A stretch of 64,000 nt of DNA from Phoronis australis (GCA_002633005.1 NMRA01000154.1:55213-119212), one strand, 5' to 3'; positions 13,105-26,241 are shown, counted from the first letter of the stretch. Program-made: numbers and translations. Notes: generated by a model not told the origin, from the letters alone.

Positions 13105-13385
13105 TAAAAGCTCCGAGTCATGTATAAACCCTTAAGGCATTTTTGAAAAGCTTTTAAGTCATGTTTAAAATCTTGTTTGAAAAGCTCTGAACTGTGCTTT
13201 GAATCTTGAGTCATGTTTGAAAAAAATTGAACCATGTTTAAAATCTTGAGCTATGTCTGAAAAGCTCCGAGTCGCGCTTTAAAACTTAAGTTATATTTGG
13301 AAATCTCCGAGACGTGTTTAAAATCTTGAACCACCTTTGAAAAGATGGAAATCATGTTTAGAGTTGCGATTCAAGTTGGAAAACA
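13105..13385. repeat. Degenerate ~40-bp tandem repeat
   Basis: About seven diverged units built on GAAAAGCTCCGAGTCATG and TTTAAAATCTTGA. Just downstream, 13553-13640 holds a two-copy ~60-bp repeat (GGGTACACTGTAATGGTC and GGGTACTGTAATGGTCC). Nothing else in 12564-15240 looks like a gene. Confidence 0.7.
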
Positions 13386-15240
13386 CTGAGCATTTTGTTC
13401 TGTTTTACAAAATCAGCTAATGATAGCATTACATAAATGATGTTGTACTTCGTTTTGTTCCTCTACTGAAAGGCTTGTGACACGGTCACAAAGTGAAAAT
13501 AAAGAGAAACTGCGTATGCTGGACATTCCTGAATTGTTTGGATGTTTTTTCCGGGGGTACACTGTAATGGTCTGTCCAAAACACCACTTGTGTGTGTGGG
13601 GAGGGTACTGTAATGGTCCATCCAACGCACCTCTTGATAGACAGAAAACATTCCAGTGAAGATAATAGTGTCCTTATAAGATCAAAGTGATCCGCCATCA
13701 TCGGCCTCTTCGTTTTATCGCGATTCCATCTTTACGATAATCTGCTGTTTAATTGTTGACACGAAGTAAAAGATTTATAAAAACACATTTCGGATACAGC
13801 GTTTCCGTTAGCCCATACTGGTTACTTTAAGAACATATCGCAGCGCCGTGCACGTTTGTCGGGTGACTTTTGCAACTGAAAGGTGAATGGACGAATTTAC
13901 CCATCGCAAGCTCTGCCCTTCGACAAACAATAAGTTTTACCAGGCAACGTGTTGTTTGTTGGGTAAAATAGCGACTTGGCAACGAAGGTGTATCAAGAAC
14001 GCTGCGTTCTGATTGGTCAGTTAAGCCATCCTCACAATCGTGGCGATTGGTCAATTCACTGATTTGTGAACAAAAGTAGAACTTCGTGCAACAATGTCTT
14101 CATGTGAAGCGATGCACAAAGATTCATATCCCTTTTAGAAACAAATGTTATTCAACCACTCGATTACATTGAGCTTACATTGAAGCCTGTTCTGGCACAA
14201 GTGCTTGTGAGAACAAGGGTTGTTCCGAAGCAAAATGTTACCGCGGAGAGTTCCTTACACTCCAAGAGTTCAATTCACGTCATTCATAGAAGTCGAAATT
14301 TACCGCAAAACGAGTGCATTGGAACATTAAAATAGTTCGTTCGTTAACGCGATAAATTGTCAAGTTTTACATTTTCGCCATTTTTACCATGCATTTTCAG
14401 TTTCGTTGTATTTTTTGAAGCTTTGATTGTAACTGCATTCATCCACTTAGGAGGCTAAAAACGGAAATCGAATGAAGCCCTTTTCTTCCATAAAATGCAT
14501 CTCATAATATCCGCGGTAGAATTATGTTTCCGTTTCCAACAAGAAAATCGAATTTATCAGCGACTCAAGAAAACGCTTCTGACTTTTTTGAGTTTGTTCA
14601 ACCCTAAAATTGTAAAATTCGGAAATGGCATATGTACATGTACACAATGCATGCGACTTGAGCTGGTAACGGGAATAGAGTCTCACCAGGGTAAGGAATA
14701 TTATGAGACCGATTTTATTAGAGAAAGGCCTAATTCGAAGCGAAGTGCTGTGCAAAGGTTTTTCGACTTATGGTTCCAAACGCAACCGGTTGCGCAGTTG
14801 CTGGCCAGTGCAGATGTTAAATTCGGAAGATTTGTCAACAAATCTGATGCGGCAATACGGGGAAATTTAAATTAACTAAGACTAAGTTTCGTGAATAAAT
14901 TGAGTTTGATTGGAACATAGGGAGTACTTGAATGGCAAGGGCTCATTCTATGGAGCATGCGCAGTCACCAAGATCCAACTGTGCAGAGTATGAAAAATCC
15001 ATTGGCCGTTTCTCTTCAACAACATGTAGTCATCTCACTACCCTGTGGTACTTTTCTTCACTCGTGTGCCTTGCACAACAAGCTTTGAGAGTTCTGGAGC
15101 ACATGTGCACCATTAGCTCCCAGCAAAATGAATTTCTAGAATTCATATTTCAAAGTATTCATTCCAGTTTGGAAAGCCTATGTAGGCTGTGATATTTTGC
15201 AAAACTAAAACCAAGATCGCAGTTCTCACCAAATCAAACA

Positions 15241-15847
15241 AGAGCAATGCAATGCGTTGATATTCGCTCACAGTGCATCGCAAACGGCATCTTCCTAATG
15301 GTGGTTATCAGTTTCCTGTAAGGTACAAGGGGACAACAATTTGACCACAAAGAATATCCGCAATCATCAGAATTGCCAAAAATGACCACCAGGTGGCGCT
15401 GCAGCAGTCAAATCCGCCCAAAAATCGACTAGTGTCGTCGTATTGTCATTACATACCTGACAAGTTTCAGCGAGTCAATGAGTTCTTTAGATGCCACCTG
15501 GAAACACTCTGTCCCACAAAAAATACAGAAAAAAGACCCTTGACGAGACCAAACCAGCCACTGGAGAATGTTGCAATGGTCGAATACACCAAAAACCGAC
15601 TGGTGCCAGGACACCGACGTCATATACCTCTTGTGTCCAGTTTAATTGAAGTCCGCTCAAGATACCACCTGGAAACACTCTTCTCCGACAAAAACACTGA
15701 AAATGCTCACTCCTTGATCCCGGGGGAGGTGCAGGTTGAAAGGTGGCATGCCGGCCTTATAGTGGTGCCTCACACCCTTGTGCCAAATTTCATCAAGATC
15801 CGATCACTGAGGTATTGAACTGACGGACACCCGTCTGCCCTCACAGA
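15241..15847 (+). mobile_element. Pearl-like composite element, copy 3 (degraded)
   Basis: The head matches the family (AGAGCAATGCAATGCG, TGCATCGCAAACGG). The first monomer core, CCACCAGGTGGCGCTGCAG (15386-15404), is the closest match in the window to the published CTCF core consensus. Further weak cores occur at about 15496 and 15663 (CCACCTGG). The tail retains GACGGACACCCGTC but lacks the final hairpin. The ORF at 15393-15818 is inside this non-coding repeat. Confidence 0.6.
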
Positions 15848-16574
15848 ATAACGACAATTTGCATAAAAGGTATACCAGGCTGTTTTATAGTCCGAAGTCA
15901 GAACAAAAGATCGCATCTTGTTCGCCGAGTGTGCGCTGACCTCAATTTACTCGACAACTTGTCGCCGCTAAAAATATCGTGAGATCTCCATACAACAATC
16001 GTATCACTGAACGCCGGCCTTTATCACTTTCGCACAATTTCTGAAATTAGTTACCACGTACGCGCGCAGATGCAAATTCCGTTCTTATTCCGGATTTCAA
16101 CTGTCATCAATGGTTGCAAAGTCTGATAAGTTGACGCTGTAACATTCTTATATTCAGACAGACGGTGAATAGAGAGAAAGCCAGACAGTGGGGTTGAGGC
16201 TGCGAATACGCTGGGCCTATACCATACCAAACTATTACAACTGCAATAATTCTTGTCTTTATCAGTTTCATTAATGCACGAAAATCTTCAAAGAACAAAA
16301 ATATCACCGCGCAATATCCCGATAGCTAACCCGGTCTAAAATTTCAAATTGGGTGGCATGCCAATTAAAATCGGATGCTCGACTCCGCAAGAATGTCTGT
16401 TTTGACTAAAGTACACAACTAAAGTATTTTACTCGCGCACACTGAAACTCGCATTAGGTTCCCTGGCTTAATTTCGACCTTAGCCTCACCTCATCGAAGC
16501 CAGTTCGATATATAATAGCTATTGTGCCGAATAAAAACCACTCACTTACAAGATAACCATATTGACCAATTGAA

Positions 16575-17495
16575 ACAGGAAATGTTCGAAAAAGGCTTAT
16601 CGGTACAAGTCACGGCCGTATTGCATATTACATAGCCTAGATATAATGACAACAGGGGTCTCCTGAAAAAAGTCATGCGAATAATATGAAAACGTTCAAT
16701 ACGCGGACAACGCGGTTCATTTTTATAATAATAGTCTAAAATCGACTTGGTAGTTCACGGTTTTATAGCCGAGTTTGTAATTCGACTTCGTCGCTATAGT
16801 AGCATTTGTTTTTTGAATAAGTTGGCTAATTTGGGTCACGTGATCCGTCAGAAATGAAGGATATAGAATTACATGTGGTAAATTGGAACAAGACCGTTAT
16901 ACACACAAGAAACTATTCAGCGGAAATAACTTCCAGAAATTGGTTCTAATTCGATATTGGGTTGCTGGGAGATTAATCAAAATATTTCCGTTCCGTATTG
17001 GCGAGATAGTGTGAAGTTTATCGCAATATATCGANACAGGAAATGTTCGAAAAAGGCTTACCGGTACAAGTCACGGCCGTATTGCATATTACATAGCCTA
17101 GATATAATGACAACAGGGGTCTCCTGAAAAAAGTCATGCGAATAATATGAAAACGTTCAATACGCGGACAACGCGGTTCATTTTTATAATAAGAGTCGAA
17201 AATCGACTTGGTAGTTCACGGTTTTATAGCCGAGTTTGTAATTCGACTTCGTCGCTATAGTAGCATTTGTTTTTTGAATAAGTTGGCTAATTTGGGTCAC
17301 GTGATCCGTCAGAAATGAAGGATATAGAATTACATGTGGTAAATTGGAACAAGACCGTTATACACACAAGAAACTATTCAGCGGAAATAACTTCCAGAAA
17401 TTGGTTCTAATTCGATATTGGGTTGCTGGGAGATTAATCAAAATATTTCCGTTCCGTATTGGCGAGATAGTGTGAAGTTTATCGCAATATATCGA
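16575..17495. repeat. 460-bp head-to-tail duplication with an N at the joint
   Basis: Bases 16575-17034 and 17036-17495 are each 460 bp and differ at only about three positions (for example CTTATCGG versus CTTACCGG). A single N at 17035 separates them. The exact junction at an N makes a haplotype or contig-end misjoin much more likely than a biological tandem duplication. No gene is visible in the unit, and none in 15848-16574 before it. Confidence 0.9.
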
Positions 17496-17872
17496 CGCCT
17501 TCGTGACCGTTGTGTAATTCGTATTTGTTTTACGCGAATTGTCCGATATAGAAAGCTAGAGATATCCAAAGTTAAAGAATGACATAACCCTATCAATTGA
17601 ACTCAGGACTGATCCATTATTTCATAGATGTGTGAAATTTATTTGGTTTTAGTCGTTGCGTTCCTGCTCACAAGTCCGCGAATTCACGATTAATAAGAAT
17701 AACGTGGATATCTCCGTTGTTTACTCCTTAAAATGTTGTTTGTTGATAAGTAACCTCTGTAAATTACAAGATAAACAGGTGAACGTGAACATATAACAAA
17801 ATGGAAGGCTTGTGCTCCGCAATCCATCAAGATGACGTACGCACACGCCGGAAAAGTAAGTAGAGTTACTCT

Positions 17873-18262
17873 TCAACACAAGAAGAGCTTGACTTTCCGC
17901 ACGTGCTCGCCAAGTCCACGGAGACGCGCAAGTTTAGAAAAGGTACATGCAAGTGTGAACTGCGAAACATTGATTAAACAACTGCAAGTTCTGGCTGTTC
18001 ATTTAAAATCACCTAAATCTGTTGTAAACTCACGTTTATTCAAAGATTAACGTACTTTTGATTCAGGCCACTTATACTGCTACGACGAGGAACTTGATCC
18101 TTACCTGTGTGAGAAGTGGTTCACGAGCTTGAAAAAACTCGTTGTTGTTTAGGACAACACTTGGCGCATAATACCCGTATGGCCAATCGTGAGAAGCTAA
18201 GTTTTGAAGGGTGAGCTTGATGTTCACCAATAACGAAATAACAGGGTTTTTTTTTTCAAGCT
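17873..18262 (-). CDS. Candidate last two exons of an unrecognised gene
   Basis: Weak, unrecognised candidate. The minus-strand exon 18262-18105 has acceptor GATTTCAG and donor CAG|GTAAGG. It is open for 52 codons with a natural composition, including NLASHDWPYGYYAPSVV and EFFQAREPLLTQ. It can be spliced in phase to 17959-17873 (acceptor TTTCGCAG), which reads FTLACTFSKLARLRGLGEH and ends at a TGA after 28 codons. Upstream exons would enter in phase 1 and I did not find them; the N-marked duplication starting at 18274 lies exactly there and may have disturbed them. I see no domain. A competing plus-strand reading (ATG at 17801 with a good AAAATGG context, donor at 17855, exon 18067-18108) overlaps it and cannot be excluded. 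Confidence 0.3.
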
Positions 18263-18273
18263 CTGAAATCACC

Positions 18274-19012
18274 CTCTTAAGCCGAGTCCACTAATTTTGA
18301 GAACACCCTGCATGGGGGCTGGGGGGCTATAGCCCCCACTTTTTCCAGCGCTACGCCGCACATGCCCTGAACCAAAAAGCTAATTCCTGATGGAAGTGAG
18401 GGTTTAGGTGATCGTAGCTTTAAACGCCTTTTGACATCAGACTTCGTCTGCATATGAAAACTTAATAACTTACGTCACACGAAAGCGCTAACCATTTTGA
18501 AAGGCTTCGAACACGAACCAGATTTTAACATGCGTTATACTTGTACCCGAGTGAAGGCTAACTTAGTTTCTTCACGAAACGGTATTTCCGTTTTTGTCCG
18601 AAACGAAAAGTTGCTCACGGAACCAAAATGTTACGACGCACTNCTCTTAAGCCGAGTCCACTAATTTTGAGAACACCCTGCATGGGGGCTGGGGGGCTAT
18701 AGCCCCCACTTTTTCCAGCGCTACGCCGCACATGCCCTGAACCAAAAAGCTAATTCCTGATGGACGTGAGGGTTTAGGTGATCGTAGCTTTAAACGCCTT
18801 TTGACATCAGACTTCGTCTGCATATGAAAACTTAATAACTTACGTCACACGAAAGCGCTAACCATTTTGAAAGGCTTCGAACACGAACCAGATTTTAACA
18901 TGCGTTATACTTGTACCCGAGTGAAGGCTAACTTAGTTTCTTCACGAAACGGTATTTCCGTTTTTGTCCGAAACGAAAAGTTGCTCACGGAACCAAAATG
19001 TTACGACGCACT
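18274..19012. repeat. 369-bp head-to-tail duplication with an N at the joint
   Basis: Bases 18274-18642 and 18644-19012 are each 369 bp and differ at about one position (GATGGAAGTG versus GATGGACGTG). A single N at 18643 separates them. As at 16.6 kb, this is best read as two alleles or overlapping contig ends placed in series. The unit begins with a CTTAAGCCGAGTCC segment and a CATGGGGGCTGGGGGG stretch typical of degraded transposon ends. Confidence 0.9.
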
Positions 19013-21385
19013 GAATAACCAGTGAGCTATCTAGCTGCCTAGTTCTTCGCTCTGACGTACTTTTGCTTTCAACTTCTTCTTCTTTAACCCCCCATTCAGT
19101 TCAAATTAATGAAAATGTTATTTTAACGCTCTGCTGAACCGTTTTTCAATATACTCTAAACCGTCTGCACCAGATAAACTCACGATTAAAGCTGTGCTTG
19201 CCTGTTCAATCCATCATATAGTGTTCTTGTTGTTACCGTCTTATACCAAGATAAGTGTCTAGCCAGTCGCAACACTACTTTATTGCGATAACCTACGGCC
19301 AAATGGCGGTTTCACCGAGCCGAAAAAATTACTTCCACGTGTTAGCTAAACTGTGTTTGCTGCTGAATAACGCTCGAGAGGGATTTTCCAATTTACAGGA
19401 ATTATACAATGAAAACTGAGAGGAGAACGGCGGAAACTTGAGTTGAGAAGAATGTTAATTCCTGAACACATCTACCCATTTAATACAAGTTGATCGTTTT
19501 CCCGTTAGCAAAGGTGGTGAGGTGTTGCCATCGTTTTTGTTTGTTTAACTAAAACTGTTTGAGTTAATGTAAGACGGACCTTACCAACAAGTTAGTGCAC
19601 TTAGCCAAATATCTCTACGATCACGTGTCCGTGTCTCTTTGGTTGAAAAATAGCAAAAAATGGAGCATTCATAGCAAAATGCCACTAATATGACCAAATT
19701 CCATTTCAAAGACAAGATGAAATTTCAAAAACGCTCTAGTTTCCTGAAATACCATTTCGCTTTCGTTTCATGCAGTTTGAAAGTTCTTTTCGTAAGCAAT
19801 CACATGGGCGGTACAGCACTGAAAAAAGTGGGGGGTGGGCGTCATCAAAGTCATACATAGCCTCTCAAGCATAAGAAACACACTTCAAAAGACAATTAAT
19901 TTCTAAACAGCGTTTTGAGGAACAATGCATAAAGCCTAGAATGTTTAAGTTTCATATGAATCCGAGCAACCATTGTATTTTAAAACTTTTGCTCTGACGC
20001 TGGAGGCAATAGATCAATGGTGTGAAGAGTTGTTTCGTACTGATATTTTTCTCATTTATGTTGATTTTATCTGTAATATTTATTTGTTACCGTGCCCCAT
20101 CTTTATTGGCATTCATTTATATGTATTGTATGCATAGAAGAATAAAATCAACCAATCAACCAATGAAAAATCTGACGTCACACCAGATACGTCAGTCACA
20201 CGGAAACCATTATGTGAAAAACAACATCTGGGGCCGGTGTCTAATCTTTGTACTTTAAAACGAACTCGAAATTATTTTCGGCATTTTCTGTTCTACTTTC
20301 GTGTGAACTCAAAATAAGTGGATATCAGTCTGTGCTCTAATACATTAGGTGGCACTGAACAGCTAGGCTATTAAAATTTTGGGGTAGGCCAAGTTTGGAG
20401 GCATTTTGTCAGTAGGCACTGCATGTAGACTTAGTGAATGTGGTTTGTTTGTATTTGCGAACATGCTGAGAATGAAAATGGCCACTTACGCGGCTGCAGC
20501 TACACTCTTCTTCAAGATGGCGGCCCCCTGTTGCAATTTTGCATTGCTGTATAGCAACTGAGGAATTAGCCGCGATTTCAGGTAGCCCTCAAACAATCCA
20601 GATTTGCCAAAAGACTAGTTGGTTGATAGTATTTTTGGACCACATTTTTGGAATCGGTAGGAAATTTGCTTTCGATATCTAATGTTGGCTTTAGTCGAGC
20701 ATCGGCAGGGAAGTGGTGGTTTTTGGGTGAAAAGTGCCGATTTTGCATTTTTGCTCTTATTTTTCTTAGTCTGACTGGGAGTGCAAGGATCAAAAATACA
20801 AGAAAAAATAAAGTTTCTGTGCTCATCTGTAGGGCTTGTGCTGTAAAATGACTCAAAACTTTTCTTTATTTGCCTGCAGTTTTTTGACAGAGTGAAGAAA
20901 GGGTGAAGAGTTCATTGACGTGTGTTCTGACAGGCAAACCCCTGTGAGAACTGCTCAGTGCCTTCTTAAGGTTTAGGCGTATACGTTTCTAATCCCAGTT
21001 GTACTTAATGATCCTGGGTTGCATTCGGGCAAGAAATTCAAGTAAAAAAGATCGGCATCTCGAGTTCAGACTCGAACCTAGCCTTAATGCTGGGGTTATC
21101 AAGTGCAAACTAGGGTCAGAAAGTTGGCCAATCAGCTGCTATGTACTTGGCCACAATGGGACATAATTATAGATACTTACCTTGAGTTTGCACAAAAGTA
21201 AAACAGATAGCACCAAAAATAATTTAAATGCGGAGTAAAAAGATTAAGACAATGGGCCCTGAAGTTGGCAGTTACGTAAACAATAACGTTAGAGTTCATT
21301 TGACCACAAAACACGTGTAAATTACAGTGATGTAGTTGGTGATAACTATGGATAGATAGTGCCACAGGGAACTCTACAATAAGCA
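19013..21385. other. Gene-free stretch
   Basis: No convincing exon. Around 20100-20165 the text ends in ATAAAATCAACCAATCAACC, an imperfect 8-bp tandem repeat like the 3' end of a non-LTR retrotransposon. At 20513 there is a TTCAAGATGGCGGC motif, which matches the YY1 core consensus. Its ORF stops after 28 codons, and I do not call a promoter from it. Confidence 0.4.
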
Positions 21386-21390
21386 GGCAC

Positions 21391-21628
21391 CAGAGGTGGA
21401 TCTACAGGGGGGGTTCAGGGGGTTTAAACCCCCCCTCGGGACAGGATAAAAAATAAAAACTGGAAAAAAATCGCCAGAAAAACGAAATTAGCTACTAAAA
21501 ATCCCAAAAAATCTTACACGGGAGTAGGGAAACCCTCTCGCGACCTTCCTTCTCCTCGGCGCTACGCGCCTCGGATTCTTTCGAATCCTAAACCCCCCCC
21601 CCTTACTGAAATCGTAGATCTGCCACTG
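21391..21628. mobile_element. MITE with CAGTGGCGGATCTA-type termini and perfect 5-bp target duplication
   Basis: The left end CAGAGGTGGATCTACAG and the reverse complement of the right end CAGTGGCAGATCTACG form terminal inverted repeats. The element is flanked on both sides by GGCAC (21386-21390 and 21629-21633). It is 238 bp and non-coding, with internal G and C runs. The same termini recur at 43434-44353, and a lone end lies at 24957-24992. A 5-bp duplication excludes Tc1/mariner; I do not assign a superfamily. Confidence 0.85.
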
Positions 21629-21633
21629 GGCAC

Positions 21634-24600
21634 AACATTTTGAATCTTCAACCTCACACTGGCAAAGAGATGAATTATCTCCCCAGGATGAATTGGTCAG
21701 AGAGAGAGCCAATTATAGCGTTGCCGTCAGCAATTGTTGTGTTTTGGAGACCATCTACTGATTGTTTTCATTGCATACCTCGCGCTCCTCCGAAAACAAT
21801 TGTCAAAATTCACACACTGTGAGCATGAATCATAAATGTATAGGATCCAGTAGACAGGAATCGCCGTGACGCAATTCCCCGATCCACGGAAATTGCAAGA
21901 AATTACTAGATAAATATTTTTGAATTACAGCCAAGACATATGCACCCATACGACGTTTCGTCAGCAACCAGCAATCATCTCCAAGTCTAGGCCACTAAGC
22001 ATGGCGGTCTCTGATGAGAAATACTTATCCGTGATTTGGTCTCGAGTCTCATAAATTTACTTAATGATAAGAAATTAAGGTTTCTTGAGCTGGATTCTAT
22101 AGTTCATAGCTAGTTGGTGTCATTAACTCAGGCGACAAAGCAGTGAAATGTGTGTTGTTAATAATTCAATGAATTTTCACAACATGAAATCCAACCAAAC
22201 TAATGCTTGGCCAATATTGTATTCTACGGCGAGAAGCGCAATCCTGATGACAGTGTGTGCTCATTAGAAACTGGTATTATAGAATTTTCCAAATGAAATA
22301 CTCGAAGTCGCATAACAGACGTGTTGCGTTCGCTATGAAAGTTTCATGGGGTCCATCATCGGCAGAGTAGGGCTAACGTTCCGAAGACGCAAGAATCTCG
22401 CGAGTAAAACACTGGAATTTGGTCACATGCTTCGTTCCAATGCATGGCGATATACCGCAGAGTCCTGCGTATTTGCGATGCTCTAGCGTATGCTTAACGC
22501 ATTCCAGTTCTCTGTTCACGCGGCTTTATTTCTAACGTGGGATAGATAATATAACCGCGGACAGTCGCCAAATGCACATGTGTTTTTCGCAGTTCACGAT
22601 CAATTAAGCATCACTTTCCGGTTAATTTTTCCCTGTTATCAGACCATGCGCGTGTCATTACGTCTCTGTAATCTGTTAATTAACAGCATCATGCAGTCAG
22701 ATAGTCAACAGACGCACCAGTGATCGCCACACTACGCGCATCGTGAACAGACGCTAACATGTGCTCAAAACGTAATGGCGTAATTGTATTAATGCGCGCT
22801 TTGAGGTTGAAGTCATTGATAAGGGGGTCAACATCCGACGAGGATTTTGCTCGTAATAGGAACTTAGTAATTTAAACAAGCGAAGATTTACGAGGAAGCA
22901 TAAATTGGTGCATTAAAAGATCATAAAGGTTTCTCTGATCACCAAAGTGAGCCGTCAAAGTTTATAGTGTCAAAACAGTTACGAACTTAATTCAATTTCA
23001 CAACAGCCTAGCCAATGAATGCTAAACACACATGGAAAATAAGAACAACAAAATTAAAGACTTACAAAGGCTCCCGTTTAGCCTACATCTTAAACCATGC
23101 GCACAGGGCTATGTTTTGACAACGAAGTTATGGTATTGGTCGTTTCTTTCCAAGTATTGTCTACACAGCCACAAAAACTTCAAATCCCGAAAAAGCCTAT
23201 CGCAGCACCATGTCGCTTTTGACAGTGGGACCACGAAAGCAATGCTTCACGGTACAACGAATTGGCAAATGGTCTCAGTTGTGCGAGGCATTTGAAGACA
23301 TTCACTGCAAGTCATTTCAATTTTTCAGGCAAGCAAAGCTATACCTAGTCCATTGGGAAAAGCATGGAAGTTCAGTAGCCAAATGCTAAAATAGTTTTGA
23401 AACCGTTTCCATTGGTCCGGTGTGGTGAAAACTTGTTCATGTTTTGCTGTCAGTCAGGAAACCGAAATACATGTAGTTTCGACAAGAGGGTCGCGTACAC
23501 CCATGATTCAAGTGATGCGAACTCGATTCCTTAATTGTACCAGACGGGTCGAGATTTGGTGTTAGAACAAGGATATTTATTTAAAACAATGATGAGATAT
23601 TTGAATTTAACCTACAGAATGTTCGGTTACTGGGTCGTGATTCAAACGTGTTTATTTAAATAGAGAGCAATGGTCGTTGTCTGGAGATCATTTTTATAAG
23701 GTCAGTTACAGTGTATATTACATTGATCGTTATATTTCGTGGCTTGGATTGAGGGGTATGGTGTCAATGAAGCGATTGGCCAACAATGACGTCACGGATC
23801 AGTGACAGTGTGCATCGAACTCAAGACTGAAGCAATACGTAAATTCTCACTTTCCCTTTACGTAGTTTATTCAACATCCAACACCTTACGACTGCTCTTG
23901 ATTAAAAAAGGTCCGAGAAGTTTCAGTCATAGGACATCGACAGAATAACACTCACTTCAAAGTCGAGACTAAACTCAGCTATAGGTGGCGGTGTAGAGTT
24001 AACAGAGCGTGCATTTGACCCTTCGAGCGAAAACCTTAACGGCCAACCTAACATCACCGTGGACAACGTGACACATGTGGGCGAACAACACAACAAACTT
24101 ACCCTATTTTCGGTCATAGCCGGCCGCTTTAATTCAAAAATGTTCACTGTGTGTCTCCTGCCCCGATCACTTGTTCCTATACGACGCAACTACGGAGTGT
24201 ACGACGTGTCTGCCCCGCGCTGCAGTAGCCAGGAATGTTGAGTACTGTTCACTTTCTTATGAGCCAGACTCAAGATATGATTCGCTGCTCCTTTGTCGAT
24301 TTTGAACGAATCACGTAAGTGAAATGACTTCACAGAACCATTTTGCGGGCATCCGCCATGAGGAAAAAGCTCGCACTGGCCAAACGTAAATTTTCAGTCA
24401 TCGGTTTTAGTAGTAAAACCGTGGTCTTGTTCTGTTTTTGTTTTCGTTATTGTTTAAGTTCGAGATAAAACCGTTGCGCACGCTACCCGGCCGTGGGGTA
24501 TAGCCAGATATCTGCTGTAAGACACAAGAGACGTAGGTATGTGTCCTCAAGTAAAGTTCGCACACCGTATGTCTAAAGATCAAGCCTGCTATTTGTGTAG

Positions 24601-25580
24601 GTTACAATCTGTAACGAGTTACTTGTACGAAACGGTTAGTGGTCAAACTCCGAAAACTAGTTTCTGTGACGTCAAAGCGCGGGATTATTATTGATCAACT
24701 TTAAGGGTCAGTCGCAAATGAAAGTGATGAAATTTTAAAACACAACGTACTGCACAACTCTTGTTCGGTTTCGCGTGTACTTGTCACTCAACACTGAAGA
24801 GTGAAGCAGGCTCAGTATCCTGTCACAGAACAATTAAGCTACGCACAGTAAGTGAATGGAGATGTTACCGTAATTCATTCCAACGCCAGGTAATGTTTTT
24901 GTATCTCAGAGTCAGCGGCCTCTATACTTGGAAGTTGAAAGTGAGGTGGGAGTCTCATAGGCGGATTTAGGGCGGGGGCCCGCACCTCCTCCCCTGTATG
25001 GACCAAAACACGACGTCGGCATGACATTTTTAAGAGCTGTTGGGACATTTTCTCTTCGAAAATTGTGGTTACCCCCTCAGTATATCGTAAATACACCAGT
25101 GAACCTATGGAACGTTATGGTGAGCGTGTCAGACGAGGCTATTCCAATGTGACCCAAATTAAGGGACACGTAACCGTATCATGGTTTCGACCGTTTCATT
25201 GAATTCGCTGATTGCACTGACACCTATATCTAGACCATCGTACTACTTTGTCAGATGGTCAGTCTCACTCAGGTGTCGCGGTGGCAGTATAAATAATACT
25301 TGTGGTAAATAGAATAAACGATCACAATTTCGGTGAATAGTTGCCAAGTATGAAGGAATAGAACGTGCCCAACTTCATCGCGTTTCTATAAACTCTAACC
25401 CCGTTGTTTTCTACGCCTTCCAAGTCCACACGTTCCGTATCGTCGTGCACGTTCGTTATGTATAAGCACATGGAAACGTTTATACTCGTGGTAATGTAAT
25501 AACAAGTTGAACAATCAAAGAAGTTTTTGGTTTAGTTTCCTGGACACACTGAACCAGCACTAGTTTTTGGCCATTGTAAC
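21634..25580. other. Gene-free stretch with one MITE end remnant
   Basis: I see no supported gene. Bases 24957-24992 (CATAGGCGGATTTAGGGCGG and following) are a remnant of the MITE family at 21391. Around 23940-24240 both strands have moderately protein-like open frames and possible splice donors (minus GTAAGT at 24107, minus GTGAGT at 23952), but the phases do not join into a model. Confidence 0.4.
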
Positions 25581-25885
25581 AGGATAAAGTTGAAAATGAA
25601 AACTCAGACGCGATTCATGATCCAAGTAGTCAAAGTTTCGGTTTATTGACATAAAACCATCATCAAGAAGGAATGTCACTAACCGATTTATGGATTAGAG
25701 TTATTCTGATCACTGTCTTGTGGTTCACCAGTACTACTCATGCATTGTGACGTTCATTTAGTGTTTTGGTTGTATTGCCGGTCAGTGACATTGATTCCTG
25801 TCGATGGTTTTATGTCATTGAACCCAAACGTTAACAACTTGGATCATGAATCGCGTCTGTTTTCATTTTCAGCTGAACTTTCTCC
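25581..25885. mobile_element. Foldback / MITE element with ~95-bp inverted arms
   Basis: Bases 25581-25680 and the reverse complement of 25779-25885 share long blocks: GAAAATGAAAAC, CAGACGCGATTCATGATCC, CAATGACATAAAACCATC (with small changes) and AATGTCACT. The loop of about 100 bp is unrelated. It is non-coding, and I see no certain target duplication. Confidence 0.8.
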
Positions 25886-26241
25886 ACGCTGAAACAGTCC
25901 GACACAGTCAATGTACAGTCTACGACTCTCTTTAAGGCTAGGCGACATAAATGCAGTCAATAAAAGCTTTTAAACTAATTTTTTGGAAACGCACAGTGAG
26001 ATTTGGGCTTTCCATAAGCGAGCACTTCATGTTCATAGCATCAATAATAAGTGGAAAGAACACTGCACTGCTCACAAGAAATTCATTAAATGCGGAAGTC
26101 ATGATGAATCACCTCCAACGAGAGCCGCTCGGCTTACATTGCTTTCAAAAGGATTAATTAACCGATATCTAGCACAGCGATGTTTCTACTCTTCGGATAG
26201 GAGGCGGTTTCCAAGAAATAACTGAAAAAGAAGCCCCGTAC

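Noticed and set aside
14495-14875. 126-codon plus-strand ORF
   Set aside because: No recognised motif, no repeat of the frame elsewhere, and a composition like flanking non-coding DNA. Length alone is not enough here.
17801-18108. Plus-strand two-exon reading: ATG at 17801 in AAAATGG, donor at 17855, exon 18067-18108
   Set aside because: It is in phase, but the exons are only 55 and 42 bp and it overlaps the longer minus-strand candidate. It is kept only as the alternative named in that entry.
23940-24240. Protein-like open frames on both strands with possible donors
   Set aside because: Exon phases do not join on the minus strand. The plus frame has no convincing acceptor or start, and I recognise no motif.
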